A stretch of DNA of 64,000 bases from Thermomicrobiales bacterium (GTDB lineage Bacteria; Chloroflexota; Chloroflexia; Thermomicrobiales; UBA6265): NCBI GenBank assembly GCA_023957115.1, contig JAMLHN010000002.1, positions 173,415 to 237,414 on the forward strand, written 5' to 3'. The notes beneath the pieces were generated by a model. It was not told the origin of the DNA, made no database searches, and saw only the letters and a program-made list of their open reading frames with translations. Below are positions 44,705 through 54,188 of this stretch, piece after piece; position 1 is the first letter of the stretch, and each line of letters begins with the position of its first letter. The position numbers and the translations under genes were made by a program.

Positions 44705-46188
44705 GCGCCAATCCCTTCGAGCATGTGATCGCAATCGATGGACCGTCTGCCTCCGGCAAGACGACGGTGGCGCGCGCTGTCGCGGAAAAGCTCGGGTGCA
44801 CCGTCTTCGATACCGGCGCACTCTATCGAACCGTTACGCTGGCGTCGTTGAAGCAGCGGATTGCTGCCTCAGACGGCCCCCGGCTGGCAAAGCTCGCGGA
44901 CACGTCTCGGATCGAGATCGCGGACGATGGAGCGGTCCTGCTCGACGGCGAAGATGTCTCGACGCAGATCCGAACCCCGGAGGTGGACCGGTGGGTCTCG
45001 GAAGTATCCGCGCATCCTGAGGTTCGCGCCGCGCTCCTGCCGGTGCAACGGTCGATTGCCATGGGCCGTCCGGTTGTCATGGTCGGACGTGACATTGCCA
45101 CGATTGTCGTCCCCGAGGCCGGTCTCAAGGTCTATCTCGATGCAAGTGTCGACGAGCGAGCGCGCCGCCGGCACGCCGAGCTGCAACGAGCCGGATCCGG
45201 TGTCACGTACGAGCAGGTTCGGTCTGAAATCGAGCGACGTGACGCCTATGACTCGTCTCGCGAAGTCTCGCCACTGAAAATGCACGAAAACGCACTCGTC
45301 ATCCAGACGGATTCGATGACGATCGACGATGTCGCCAACACGATCGTGGCCGCCCAACAAGCGGAGCGTACGCCGAACGAGCCAGTGTTGGTACGGACGC
45401 CCTTCACGGTTCAGACGAAACCCGAATTCTTTGGTGAGAGCGCCCGCCGGCGTAAACGTGGCAAGCTTGCCTATTGGAGCATCTGGCCCTGGTTGCATCG
45501 GGTTGCCGATATCACCCAAGAGGGCGTGTCGAACATTCCACCGTTTGGGCCGCTCCTGTATGTCTCGAATCATCTGCACAATCTCGACCCAGGTATCGAG
45601 TTCTACGCATTCACCCGGCCGCTGAATTTCATGGGCAAGCAGGAGCTCTTCGAGATTCCAGTCGTCAGGCAGATCTCGGAAGCCTCGGGCGGATTCCCCG
45701 TCGACCGGGGGAAGTTCGACCGTGAAGCCCTGCGCCAGGCAGAAGAACGGTTGGAAAAGGGGTTGACCGTCGGCATCTATGCCGAAGGAACCCGGAGCGT
45801 CACCGGGGCGCTGACCGAGGCCAAGGCCGGCGTGGGCTTGCTGGCGCTCAAAACCGGAGCTCCGGTGCTTCCGGTGGCGATTACCGGATCGGAGCAGCTG
45901 CCCTTCAACGGTTCCAAGAGCGAAACGGCAGAGGCGCATCGCGGAGAAAAGACCGGCGTTCATATCGTCTACGGCGAGCCGTTCTACCTGCCCCGCACCG
46001 TTGATGGCAAGAAGATATCGGCCGCCGAGGCGACCGATATCATCATGCTGGAAATTGCCCGGCTCTTGCCGGAGAGCTACCGTGGCGTCTACGCGGAGAA
46101 GCTGGCAGCCAGTCAACACCGGCTGATCGTCCCCTACGACGCGTCGTCCTCGCCATCCTCGGCATCGACGTCGTCGTCCGTCTCGTAG
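44701..46188 (+). CDS. Cytidylate kinase / 1-acylglycerol-3-phosphate acyltransferase fusion
   Basis: 495 residues. The first half (about 1-225) is cytidylate kinase: P-loop IDGPSASGKTTVA, VFDTGALYRTVTL, and the lid REVSPLKMHENALVI. A linker leads to an acyltransferase (about 255-480) with SNHLHNLDPG (the H-x4-D block), GGFPVDRGKFDREAL, YAEGTRSVTG and PVLPVAITGSE. In other bacteria cmk and plsC are often neighbours; here they are one chain, joining CMP phosphorylation with phosphatidate synthesis. It ends in a Ser-rich tail whose last 55 bases overlap the end of the obg gene on the other strand. Confidence 0.85.
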   Translation: MSANPFEHVIAIDGPSASGKTTVARAVAEKLGCTVFDTGALYRTVTLASLKQRIAASDGPRLAKLADTSRIEIADDGAVLLDGEDVSTQIRTPEVDRWVSEVSAHPEVRAALLPVQRSIAMGRPVVMVGRDIATIVVPEAGLKVYLDASVDERARRRHAELQRAGSGVTYEQVRSEIERRDAYDSSREVSPLKMHENALVIQTDSMTIDDVANTIVAAQQAERTPNEPVLVRTPFTVQTKPEFFGESARRRKRGKLAYWSIWPWLHRVADITQEGVSNIPPFGPLLYVSNHLHNLDPGIEFYAFTRPLNFMGKQELFEIPVVRQISEASGGFPVDRGKFDREALRQAEERLEKGLTVGIYAEGTRSVTGALTEAKAGVGLLALKTGAPVLPVAITGSEQLPFNGSKSETAEAHRGEKTGVHIVYGEPFYLPRTVDGKKISAAEATDIIMLEIARLLPESYRGVYAEKLAASQHRLIVPYDASSSPSSASTSSSVS

Positions 46189-47606
46189 TCCTCATCGTCC
46201 AGATCGACGAGCTCGAACCGCTCTTCGCCTTCCAGCTCATCTTCTCCGGTCTGCGGGCCGTAGCGGCGCTCCTTCGCGGTTCGCCGGTCGGGCAGCTCCG
46301 GCAGCTCGAACTCTTCGCCCCAGGTCAGCTCGTGCCCGGCTATGGTCACGATGTCGCCCGGCTCGATTCCCTGTTCCTCGAGCTCGTCTGAGATACCGCT
46401 CCGTTCGAGCACTCGTTGATAGCGATCGACCGAGTCCATTTGGTCGAAGTTGGTCATGCGCGTCAGGCGCTCGATGGCGCCGCCGGTGACCGTGAAACCA
46501 GACGCTCCCCTGCGCGTTACGGTGAAGGCACGCTCATCGGCCTCGTCGAGCGTGTAGAGACGGCGCTCCTGCGGCTTCTGCACCTCGACGGCGGCCGCAC
46601 GAGCCTCTTGCAGGGTCTGCTCAGCGGCCTCAAGGAGCAGAGACACGCCGTGCCCGGTCGCCGCCGAAATCTCATAGGTTCGGTAGCCCCGCTCCTGAAT
46701 CGTCTTCTCGAGCGCCGGGAGCCGTTCCTGTGCTTCGGTCAGGTCGACTTTGTTGAGTGCAACCAGCATGGGACGCTGGGCAAGCTCGGAATCGTAGGAC
46801 CGGAGCTCGTTGTTGATCGTCTCGAAATCGACCATCGGATCTCGGCCTTCGAGCCCCCCCGAGGCATCGAGCACGTGGATAAGCACCGCCGTGCGGGAGA
46901 TATGACGAAGAAAGTCATGCCCAAGACCGGTACCGTCCGCTGCTCCTTCGATCAATCCAGGAATGTCGGCCATAACGAACGATGGACCGCTCCGGCCGCC
47001 GATCTGGACCACGCCAAGGTTCGGCTCGAGCGTGGTAAAGGGATAGTCGGCAATTTTCGGAGTCGCTCGGGTCGAGGCAGCCAACAAGGTCGACTTCCCT
47101 GCATTCGGGAGTCCGACCAGCCCAACATCGGCAATCAGCCTGAGCTCCAGGCGAACGGTCCGTTCTTCGCCCGGTTCACCCAGCTCCGCGATACGAGGGG
47201 CCTGCCGCATCGACGTCTTGAAGTGAACATTGCCGAGACCGCCCCGGCCACCCCGCGCAACGCGGAATGTCTCACCCTCATCGGTCAGATCGGCCAGGAG
47301 CTCGCCCGTGTCGTCGTCCCAGACGACCGTGCCGGCCGGCACCCTGATGGTCAATCGTGGGGCCGATTTTCCGGTCTTCTTCCGACCAGTTCCATTCTGG
47401 CCGTTGCGAGCAGCAAATTTTTGGTTGTACTGAAACTCGATGAGGCTCGTGATATTCGGCGCAACCTGGAGCACGACATCGCCGCCGCGTCCACCGTCGC
47501 CACCGTCGGGGCCGCCTTTCGGCACGAACTTTTCCCGGCGGAACGACATCGAGCCATTGCCGCCGTTGCCGGCGCGGACATGAATTCGGGCGCGATCGAT
47601 GAGCAC
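46134..47606 (-). CDS. obg: GTPase Obg/CgtA
   Basis: 490 residues. The N-terminal Obg fold is Gly-rich (GGNGSMSFRREKFVPKGG). The G domain has GLPNAGKSTLL (P-loop), then DIPGLIEGA and ALNKVDL. A C-terminal OCT domain is followed by a very acidic tail (DDEDYETDDDVDAEDG). It binds the 50S subunit and is needed for ribosome assembly and stress signalling. The tail is read from the same DNA as the Ser-rich tail of the Cmk-PlsC fusion on the other strand (46134-46188). Confidence 0.93.
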   Translation of the reverse strand: MLIDRARIHVRAGNGGNGSMSFRREKFVPKGGPDGGDGGRGGDVVLQVAPNITSLIEFQYNQKFAARNGQNGTGRKKTGKSAPRLTIRVPAGTVVWDDDTGELLADLTDEGETFRVARGGRGGLGNVHFKTSMRQAPRIAELGEPGEERTVRLELRLIADVGLVGLPNAGKSTLLAASTRATPKIADYPFTTLEPNLGVVQIGGRSGPSFVMADIPGLIEGAADGTGLGHDFLRHISRTAVLIHVLDASGGLEGRDPMVDFETINNELRSYDSELAQRPMLVALNKVDLTEAQERLPALEKTIQERGYRTYEISAATGHGVSLLLEAAEQTLQEARAAAVEVQKPQERRLYTLDEADERAFTVTRRGASGFTVTGGAIERLTRMTNFDQMDSVDRYQRVLERSGISDELEEQGIEPGDIVTIAGHELTWGEEFELPELPDRRTAKERRYGPQTGEDELEGEERFELVDLDDEDYETDDDVDAEDGEDDAS

Positions 47607-47697
47607 GGAGGTTGCACTTTCAGCGAAACGAGATCGGACCCGCGTTGCGGCGAGCCCGACAAGGATACGCGAGTTCTCTTTTCGATCCGAGGCGGTG

Positions 47698-49311
47698 CTA
47701 TTCCAGGAAGTCCTTCAGTGTCTTCGCCCGACTCGGGTGACGCAGTTTGCGCAGCGCCTTTGCCTCGATCTGGCGAATACGCTCCCTGGTGACGTTGAAC
47801 TCACGTCCGACTTCTTCCAACGTGCGCGGACGCTCGTCGATCATGCCGAAGCGCATCATGATCACATCACGCTCGCGGGAGGACAACGTTCCAAGCGCCT
47901 CCTTGACCCGCATCTTCAGATCTTCGTTACTGGCGACATCGGCCGGAGCCGGCGCCTTCAGGTCCTCGATGAAGTCGCCGAGGCTGCTGTCCTCTTCTTC
48001 ACCAATCGGCATTTCGAGCGAAACCGGATCCTGGCTGATCTTCAGGATCTCGCGCACCCGGTCTGCCGGCAGGTCGAGCGCCTCACCGATCTCTTCCGAG
48101 GTTGGCTCGCGACCCAGCTCCTGCTGGAGCTGGCGGCTCTTGCGAATCACCCGGTTGATCGTTTCGACCATATGCACGGGAATGCGGATGGTGCGCGCTT
48201 GATCGGCAATGGCACGCGTGATCGCTTGCCGAATCCACCAGGTCGCGTACGTGCTGAACTTGAACCCCTTGTGGTAGTCGAACTTCTCGACCGCGCGGAT
48301 GAGTCCAAGGTTCCCTTCCTGGATCAGGTCGAGCATGCTCATGCCACGCTGGGAATACCGCTTTGCCACCGACACCACCAGGCGAAGATTCGCCTCAGTC
48401 AATGCAATCTTGGCCCGCTCACCCGAATCGATCGTACGGGACCAAATCGACTCCAGCCGGCTGGCTCGCTCGCGGAAGATCTGGTCCACCAGGTCCGCGG
48501 ACGGCCATCGATCCCGGCGCCGGCATTCCGCTTGCAACGCGGTCGGGAAAAGCTCCCACTCGACGAACCGTTGCCGTATCGAACCTTCGAGCTCGTCCGC
48601 CGAAAGCTCATATTCGTCCGTCACCGTCTTCACGTGCTCGCTGGGTACCTGACTCAGGGGCATGACGGCGCGGAGCACTTGGTCCCGCGTCGCGCCCACC
48701 TCATCCGGATAGGAACGTGCGAACACCGCCTCGATCTGGGGCCACCCCTGTTGGAAGGCATGGAACAATGCCCGCCCGAGCACGTCCGCTGCCGGCGGGC
48801 CGCCAAAGTCGTCCGCCAGCTGGCTGCGGCGCATGGCCAGATAGGCACCCCGCTCCATGGCCGAGGCAAGCTCGATTTCCCGCTGAGCATCGAGAAGCTT
48901 GACCTGACCGATCTCGCGCAGGTACATCCGCACCGAGTCGTCGAGATTGGTCGCCCCAACGTCGAAATTGACGCGTTCGATCTCGATATCGAGCGCGCTA
49001 TCCATCTCATCCAGCTCTGACGGGGCTTCGATATCGGCCAGGGGCTCGATCGCGGTCCGAGGGGTCGTGTCCGAGTCGACCGCATCGATGATCGCTTCGA
49101 GCACGAGAGCGTCCTCCGCCTCCACCTCGAAGAGCAGTTCTTCATTCATCACCCGATCTCCATTATGTCCCGTATCCGCGCCATTACCGGAGCCAGGTAC
49201 AGCGTGTTCGCCGTAGGCGGCGCCATCGCGACCATCAGCAGGCTGGGGGGCCGGCATGCCCGGCCGGTCCTCCTCTTCGGAATGGTCGTTCTGGGTCGTG
49301 CGATTCGACAT
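47698..49311 (-). CDS. rpoD: Primary sigma factor RpoD (sigma-70)
   Basis: 537 residues. Region 1.2 ([15 protein letters not shown]), regions 2.1-2.4 ([46 protein letters not shown]), region 3, and region 4 ([18 protein letters not shown]) are present. Between 1.2 and 2.1 lies an insert of about 130 residues. An acidic N-terminus replaces region 1.1. ATG at 49311 follows GGAG. An in-frame extension to 49437 is not supported. It directs core RNA polymerase to housekeeping promoters such as the one proposed for dacA. Confidence 0.93.
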   Translation of the reverse strand: MSNRTTQNDHSEEEDRPGMPAPQPADGRDGAAYGEHAVPGSGNGADTGHNGDRVMNEELLFEVEAEDALVLEAIIDAVDSDTTPRTAIEPLADIEAPSELDEMDSALDIEIERVNFDVGATNLDDSVRMYLREIGQVKLLDAQREIELASAMERGAYLAMRRSQLADDFGGPPAADVLGRALFHAFQQGWPQIEAVFARSYPDEVGATRDQVLRAVMPLSQVPSEHVKTVTDEYELSADELEGSIRQRFVEWELFPTALQAECRRRDRWPSADLVDQIFRERASRLESIWSRTIDSGERAKIALTEANLRLVVSVAKRYSQRGMSMLDLIQEGNLGLIRAVEKFDYHKGFKFSTYATWWIRQAITRAIADQARTIRIPVHMVETINRVIRKSRQLQQELGREPTSEEIGEALDLPADRVREILKISQDPVSLEMPIGEEEDSSLGDFIEDLKAPAPADVASNEDLKMRVKEALGTLSSRERDVIMMRFGMIDERPRTLEEVGREFNVTRERIRQIEAKALRKLRHPSRAKTLKDFLE

Positions 49312-49441
49312 TGATGGCTCCGGACGCAGGTGGTTCGTCTGATGAGATGGTGCGCCTGAGTGCACTCGCGCCGACTGATCCTCCAGCGTCGGGCAGAGGG
49401 GATGCAAAACGCTACTACCAAATGCCAGCGCTTGCAAATCT

Positions 49442-49469
49442 ATTTCACACCGAAGGTCGAACGTGTCAA
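49442..49469 (-). promoter_or_regulatory. Candidate rpoD promoter overlapping the end of lysA
   Basis: On the minus strand TTGACA (49464-49469) is followed after 16 bases by TGAAAT (49442-49447). It lies about 130 bases before the rpoD ATG. The -35 hexamer includes part of the corrected lysA stop. The -10 match is four of six, so this is only a candidate. Confidence 0.35.
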
Positions 49470-50768
49470 TTCGTCACGTCGAGCGCCAGCAGATCGGCGT
49501 ATGTCTCTCTTCGCCTGATGAGCTCGGCCTTTCCCTCGGAGACGAGCACGACAGCAGGCTTGAGCGCGAGATTGTACTTGCTCGCCATAGGAATGCAATA
49601 GGCCCCCGCGGCCGGAACGGCCAGGGAGATCCCCTGGCTCGATCGGCGGAAGGGGGATATCGCGAATCAGCACATCACCGGATTCACAATATTTTCCGGC
49701 TATTGTCACCGTTTTCCGGTCGTCCGGCCCGATTCGGTTCGCGAGTTCCGCAGTATATCTGGCCTCGTACAGAGCGGGTCGAATATTGTCGGCCATCCCT
49801 CCATCGACTGAGACATAGCTGCGGATGCCGTCGATATCCCGCCGTGAGCCGGCCGTGTAGATCGCGACTCCCGCAGGCCCGGCAATCCAGCGGCCGGGCT
49901 CGAACACCAGGGACGGCTGCGGCAAACGCGCCCGCGCGCATGCCCGCTCCAGCGTATCGGCAACACCGCCCATCCATTCGGCGATGTCCATCTCCGGCAT
50001 CCCCTCGTGATATGAAATGCCCATACCGCCTCCTGGTGAGATGATCTCGAATTCGACCCCGTGCGCCTCCCGCATCTGAGCCGCAAATTCGACGATTTTT
50101 TCGATGGCGAGGGCCGCGGCCGCTTCGTCGAAGAGTTGTGATCCGAGATGCGTGTGGAATCCCTTGAGCGCGATCCCCGAAACCTCCAAAGCACGGGCAA
50201 CGCCGGCCGCCGCATCGTCGTTCCAGAGCGGAAATCCGAACTTGGAATCGAGGACACCAGTCGCAATCTTGTCGTGCGTATGCACATCGATACCAGGATT
50301 GAGACGAAGCAGCACCGAAACGGGTTTCACCCGGTCACGGGTCAATGCTTCGAGCAGGTCGAGCTCATGGAGATTGTCGACGACGATGAGCTCGATACCG
50401 GCATCGATCGCTTCCCGAAGCTCCTGCTGGCTCTTGTTGTTGCCATTGAACGAGATGACATGCGGATCGATACCACTGTGCAACGCAACGAACAGCTCGC
50501 CGCCGGAAACGACGTCGATCCCCAGTCCTTCGTCCGCGAGAATCGAGAGGATGCGCGGCAGCTCGAGCGCTTTGGACGCAAAGACCGCGCGACTCCCGGG
50601 GCCACCGGCAAGCGCCGATGCCACGGCGCGGCGAGCGCGATTACGAAGCGTCGTTTCGTCGAACACATAGAGCGGCGTGCCGAACTCCTCGGCCAGTGCC
50701 ACGGCGGAAATGCCGCCGATCGTGAGCTCGCCAGCGGTATTGCGGGTCGTTTCTTCGGGCCAGAGCAT
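49466..50768 (-). CDS. lysA: Diaminopimelate decarboxylase (one frameshift near 49633)
   Basis: About 433 residues if one base is removed. The PLP lysine is in [12 protein letters not shown], followed by [12 protein letters not shown], and the glycine loop is [12 protein letters not shown]. Near 49633 the minus strand reads GATCTCCCTGGCC. Deleting one C restores [15 protein letters not shown], the usual substrate-binding C-terminus ([19 protein letters not shown]), and the natural stop at 49466-49468. As written, the last part is scrambled and ends at 49440. The enzyme makes lysine from meso-diaminopimelate. Loss would cause lysine auxotrophy, so a consensus error is the simpler reading. Confidence 0.85.
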
Positions 50769-50927
50769 AGAGTCCTCGCCAAATCGGGAAGCAATCGGAA
50801 CACTCGACGGTGGAGTGTACGCAACTTCAACGGGTTTTGGAGAAAGGCGGCAGGCAGCCGGTTTGTATACTCATTGGCTGAGCGTCTCGGATGAGCAGAC
50901 GCCCGGGAATGTGCTCAGGTAAGGTCG

Positions 50928-52886
50928 ATGCCTCCAACACCTACGATATTGTCGGTTCAGAATCTCGGGAAGCGATTCGGGAGCGAACAGATTTTTTCCG
51001 GCGTTTCCTTTCAGGTCGCCGAACGGGAACACGTGGCGCTCGTTGGCGTCAACGGCGCGGGAAAATCCACGGTTCTTCGCATCATTGCCGGTACCGAAGA
51101 GCAGAGCGAGGGACTCGTCGTGAAATCCGACGGCGCCCGCGTCACCTATCTTCCGCAGGAGGCTCGCTTCGAGTCGGACCGCACCGTGCTCGAGGAAGCC
51201 CAGGAGGCGTTCGCGCCGGTTCTGGCCGCCGCGGAGCGGATGCATGAAATCGAGCTTCAGATGGGCGATGTCGATGGCGATACGCTCGATCTCCTGCTCG
51301 ATGAGTACGCGCAGCTCCAGCAACGGTTCGAGACACATGGCGGCTTCGAGATGGAGCATCGCTCGGAGGAAGTGCTCTCCGGTCTTGGGTTCAACGAGAG
51401 TCAGTTCGACCAGCCGGTCCGGCAGCTCAGCGGCGGTCAGAAGACACGGGTCGCGCTTGCCAAGGCCCTTCTGGCCGATCCGGATCTGCTCCTGCTCGAT
51501 GAGCCGACTAACCATCTCGATCTGGCTATGCTCGACTGGTTGGAAGACTTTCTGCAGGGCTGGGGCGGCGCCTGTCTGATCGTTTCGCACGACCGCTATT
51601 TTCTCGATCGGGTTACCACCCGCACCCTCGATCTCTCCTTTGGGCGGCTCGAGGACTATCCCGCGCCGTATGCCGGATATCTCAGACTGCGAGAGGAACG
51701 CCTGGCGCGCCGCTGGAAGGAATACGAGGAACAGCAGGAATTCATCGAGAAGACTGAGGAATACATCCGGCGCTACAAAGCGGGACAGCGCGCGCGCGAG
51801 GCGCGGGGCCGCCAGACCCGCCTCGATCGGCTGGAGCGTATCGAGCGCCCCCGGGAACATCAGGAGCTTCACATCAATATCACGCCGGTCACCCGTAGCG
51901 GCGAGAACGTGCTGCGCTCGTCCCGATTGACCGTTGGGTATCCGACCAAGCTGCGTGGAAACATGGACGAGCCGGACGTACTCGTGCAAACGCCGGATTT
52001 GTTGGTGGAGCGCGGAGACCGGGTCGCGCTCATTGGACCGAACGGCGGGGGCAAGACGACCCTCCTGCGCACGTTGATGGGCGAAATCCCGCTCCTCAAA
52101 GGGCATTTCGAGTTCGGCACCAATGTTCAGATTGGATACTACGCCCAATCGCACGAGCAGCTCCCTCCGACCGGGACTCCCTTGTCCGTCGTGCTCGACG
52201 CACAACCGATGGGAGAAGAGTCTGCCCGCACGTTCCTCGGGCGGTTCCTCTTTTCCGATGACGACGTGTTCAAGCCGATCGGCGCGCTGTCGGGTGGAGA
52301 GCGTTCTCGGTTAGCGCTTGGTCTGCTCTTGCTGGAGCGGGCGAATTTTCTCGTGCTCGACGAGCCGACAAATCATCTCGATGTTTCCGCGCGCGAATCG
52401 CTCGAGGAGATGCTTGCCGGCTTCCCGGGGACGTTGCTCTTCGTTTCGCATGACCGCTATTTCATCGACAAGCTCGCGACCAGGCTTTGGATCGTCGAAG
52501 ACGGAAAGGTGGTTCAGCTCCTCGGGAACTACAGCGACTACCAGCGTACGAAAGCCGGCGCCGCGCCATCACCGAAACCAGAGCCCGCTCCTGCCCCGAT
52601 TGCGCCCAAGCCGGAGGCGGCGCACAAATCGGCAACCACCCGCTCTGAAAGCGCGGTGCGCAAGGCGATCACGCACGCCGAGCGCGAGATCTCGAAGCTG
52701 GAAAGCAGGCTCAACGAGATCAGCGATGCGCTGACAATCGCTGAAGTCGACCAGGACTTCGAGAAAATGGCCGAGCTGAGCGATCAGTTCGATACGACGC
52801 AGGAACGCCTGGAGCTTGCCTACGAGACCTGGGAGACCGCGAGCAGCGAAATGCAGGATCTTCTCGAGCGGACTGCCGCATCGTGA
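50928..52886 (+). CDS. ABC-F family ATPase (Uup/EttA type)
   Basis: 652 residues, no membrane segments, two ATP-binding domains in one chain. Walker A motifs are GVNGAGKST and GPNGGGKTT, signatures LSGGQKTR and LSGGERSR, and Walker B motifs LLLLDEPTNHLD and FLVLDEPTNHLD. A linker arm (RQTRLDRLERIERP) lies between them, and a C-terminal coiled coil (about 570-650) follows a Pro/Ala-rich stretch. ABC-F proteins act on ribosomes (translation factors or antibiotic protection) or DNA intermediates. Resistance cannot be told from sequence. It overlaps coaE by four bases. Confidence 0.9.
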   Translation: MPPTPTILSVQNLGKRFGSEQIFSGVSFQVAEREHVALVGVNGAGKSTVLRIIAGTEEQSEGLVVKSDGARVTYLPQEARFESDRTVLEEAQEAFAPVLAAAERMHEIELQMGDVDGDTLDLLLDEYAQLQQRFETHGGFEMEHRSEEVLSGLGFNESQFDQPVRQLSGGQKTRVALAKALLADPDLLLLDEPTNHLDLAMLDWLEDFLQGWGGACLIVSHDRYFLDRVTTRTLDLSFGRLEDYPAPYAGYLRLREERLARRWKEYEEQQEFIEKTEEYIRRYKAGQRAREARGRQTRLDRLERIERPREHQELHINITPVTRSGENVLRSSRLTVGYPTKLRGNMDEPDVLVQTPDLLVERGDRVALIGPNGGGKTTLLRTLMGEIPLLKGHFEFGTNVQIGYYAQSHEQLPPTGTPLSVVLDAQPMGEESARTFLGRFLFSDDDVFKPIGALSGGERSRLALGLLLLERANFLVLDEPTNHLDVSARESLEEMLAGFPGTLLFVSHDRYFIDKLATRLWIVEDGKVVQLLGNYSDYQRTKAGAAPSPKPEPAPAPIAPKPEAAHKSATTRSESAVRKAITHAEREISKLESRLNEISDALTIAEVDQDFEKMAELSDQFDTTQERLELAYETWETASSEMQDLLERTAAS

Positions 52887-53497
52887 CACGTCGCTGGCTG
52901 ATCGGGGTAACGGGCAATATCGCCTGCGGCAAGACTGCGGTGATGGCGATGCTTGCCGAGCTGGGAGCCACCGTCATCGATGGCGATCTGGTCTATCGCG
53001 ATCTCACCGGTCCGGGTTCGGCGCTCGTCCAGCGGCTCGCGGCAGAGTTCGGTCCGCAGATCGTGCAACCCAACGGCTCGCTCGATCGAGCAGAGCTCGG
53101 GAAAATCGTCTTTTCCGATCCGGCAGCGCTCGCAACGCTCGATCATCTGACGCATCCGGTCATCATCGATGAGGTCCGGAGACGTATCGCGACCGCACCG
53201 ACTCCGGTGGTCGCCACCGACGGGATCAAACTCATCGAAAGCGGTCTTGGGTCGGAATGTGACGAAGTGTGGGTCGTTACCTGCGATCCAGCTCACCAGC
53301 GAACGCGGCTGATGCAACGGAACGGAATCTCACGCGATGAAGCCGACCGGCGCATAGCGGCTCAACCCCCGATCGCCGCCAAGCTCGCCGCCGCTGATGT
53401 CGTTCTCGACAACAGTGGCACACTCGAAGAGCTCCGGGAACATGTTCGCAAAGCGTGGATGAACACCGCCGACGCAGTCGCGACTGGGCGATACTAG
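52883..53497 (+). CDS. coaE: Dephospho-CoA kinase
   Basis: 204 residues from GTG at 52883, in a GTGA overlap with the ABC-F gene. The P-loop is IGVTGNIACGKTAVMAML, and the substrate-site DGDLVYRDL matches DADxxxR in the family. LTHPVIIDEV is the later CoaE signature. It carries out the last step of coenzyme A synthesis. The DsbA-like gene follows 59 bases later. Confidence 0.92.
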   Translation: MTRRWLIGVTGNIACGKTAVMAMLAELGATVIDGDLVYRDLTGPGSALVQRLAAEFGPQIVQPNGSLDRAELGKIVFSDPAALATLDHLTHPVIIDEVRRRIATAPTPVVATDGIKLIESGLGSECDEVWVVTCDPAHQRTRLMQRNGISRDEADRRIAAQPPIAAKLAAADVVLDNSGTLEELREHVRKAWMNTADAVATGRY

Positions 53498-53556
53498 AAG
53501 CAGGCTACGATTCGTAAGTGGCTGACCACGAGAAAGCAGGAAAAACGGAGGAATGC

Positions 53557-54171
53557 GTGTCCAACCCCCTAGTTGTTGATGTCTACTACGACTATCTCTG
53601 CCCCTATGTCTACGCCGGGTCCCTTTGGGTGCGCGATGTGAAGACCGCTCTTGGGGATGAGATCGAATTCGTCTGGCACTCATTCCCGCTCGAGCAGGTC
53701 AACTCGCCCGAGGGACCGGAGTGGAAACTCTGGGAACAACCGGACGACTTCGTCAGCCGCGGTCTCTACGCGTTCCGGGGAGCGGAAGCGGCCAAATTGC
53801 AGGGCGCGGATGCGTTCATCAATTATCACTATGCCGTGCTCGAAGCGAGGCATGTCGAGGATAAGAACATCGGACGCAAGACCGTTATCCTCGAAGCGGC
53901 CCGTGCCGCGGGTCTGGATATGGAGGCATTCGAGACCGCCCTGGCGGATCGGTCGCTCCTCGCCAATATCGGCAAAGATTACGAAACGGCCATTGCCGAG
54001 CACGCCGTCTTCGGAACACCAACGTTCGTCTTCCCGGGAGGCCAGGCAGCCTACATGAAGATGCGGCCAAAAGCCCCCGACGAAGATGCCGTGGCCGTCT
54101 GGAACGATTTCGTCAAGATGGTCGTCGATCGCCCGTATATCGCCGAGGTCAAGCGCCCATCGGCGGATTGA
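53557..54171 (+). CDS. DsbA/FrnE-like thioredoxin-fold protein with a single active-site cysteine
   Basis: 204 residues from GTG at 53557, which has GGAGG nine bases upstream; an upstream GTG at 53518 is less likely. The fold follows DsbA/Frn[14 protein letters not shown] at the N-terminus, a helical insert, then [11 protein letters not shown] with the cis-proline. The active site is CPYV instead of CPxC, so the resolving cysteine is missing. It could act in glutathione- or mycothiol-dependent exchange or as a 2-hydroxychromene-like isomerase. No signal peptide is seen, so it is cytoplasmic. Confidence 0.75.
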   Translation: MSNPLVVDVYYDYLCPYVYAGSLWVRDVKTALGDEIEFVWHSFPLEQVNSPEGPEWKLWEQPDDFVSRGLYAFRGAEAAKLQGADAFINYHYAVLEARHVEDKNIGRKTVILEAARAAGLDMEAFETALADRSLLANIGKDYETAIAEHAVFGTPTFVFPGGQAAYMKMRPKAPDEDAVAVWNDFVKMVVDRPYIAEVKRPSAD

Positions 54172-54188
54172 CTCCGCACCGGTTTGGA

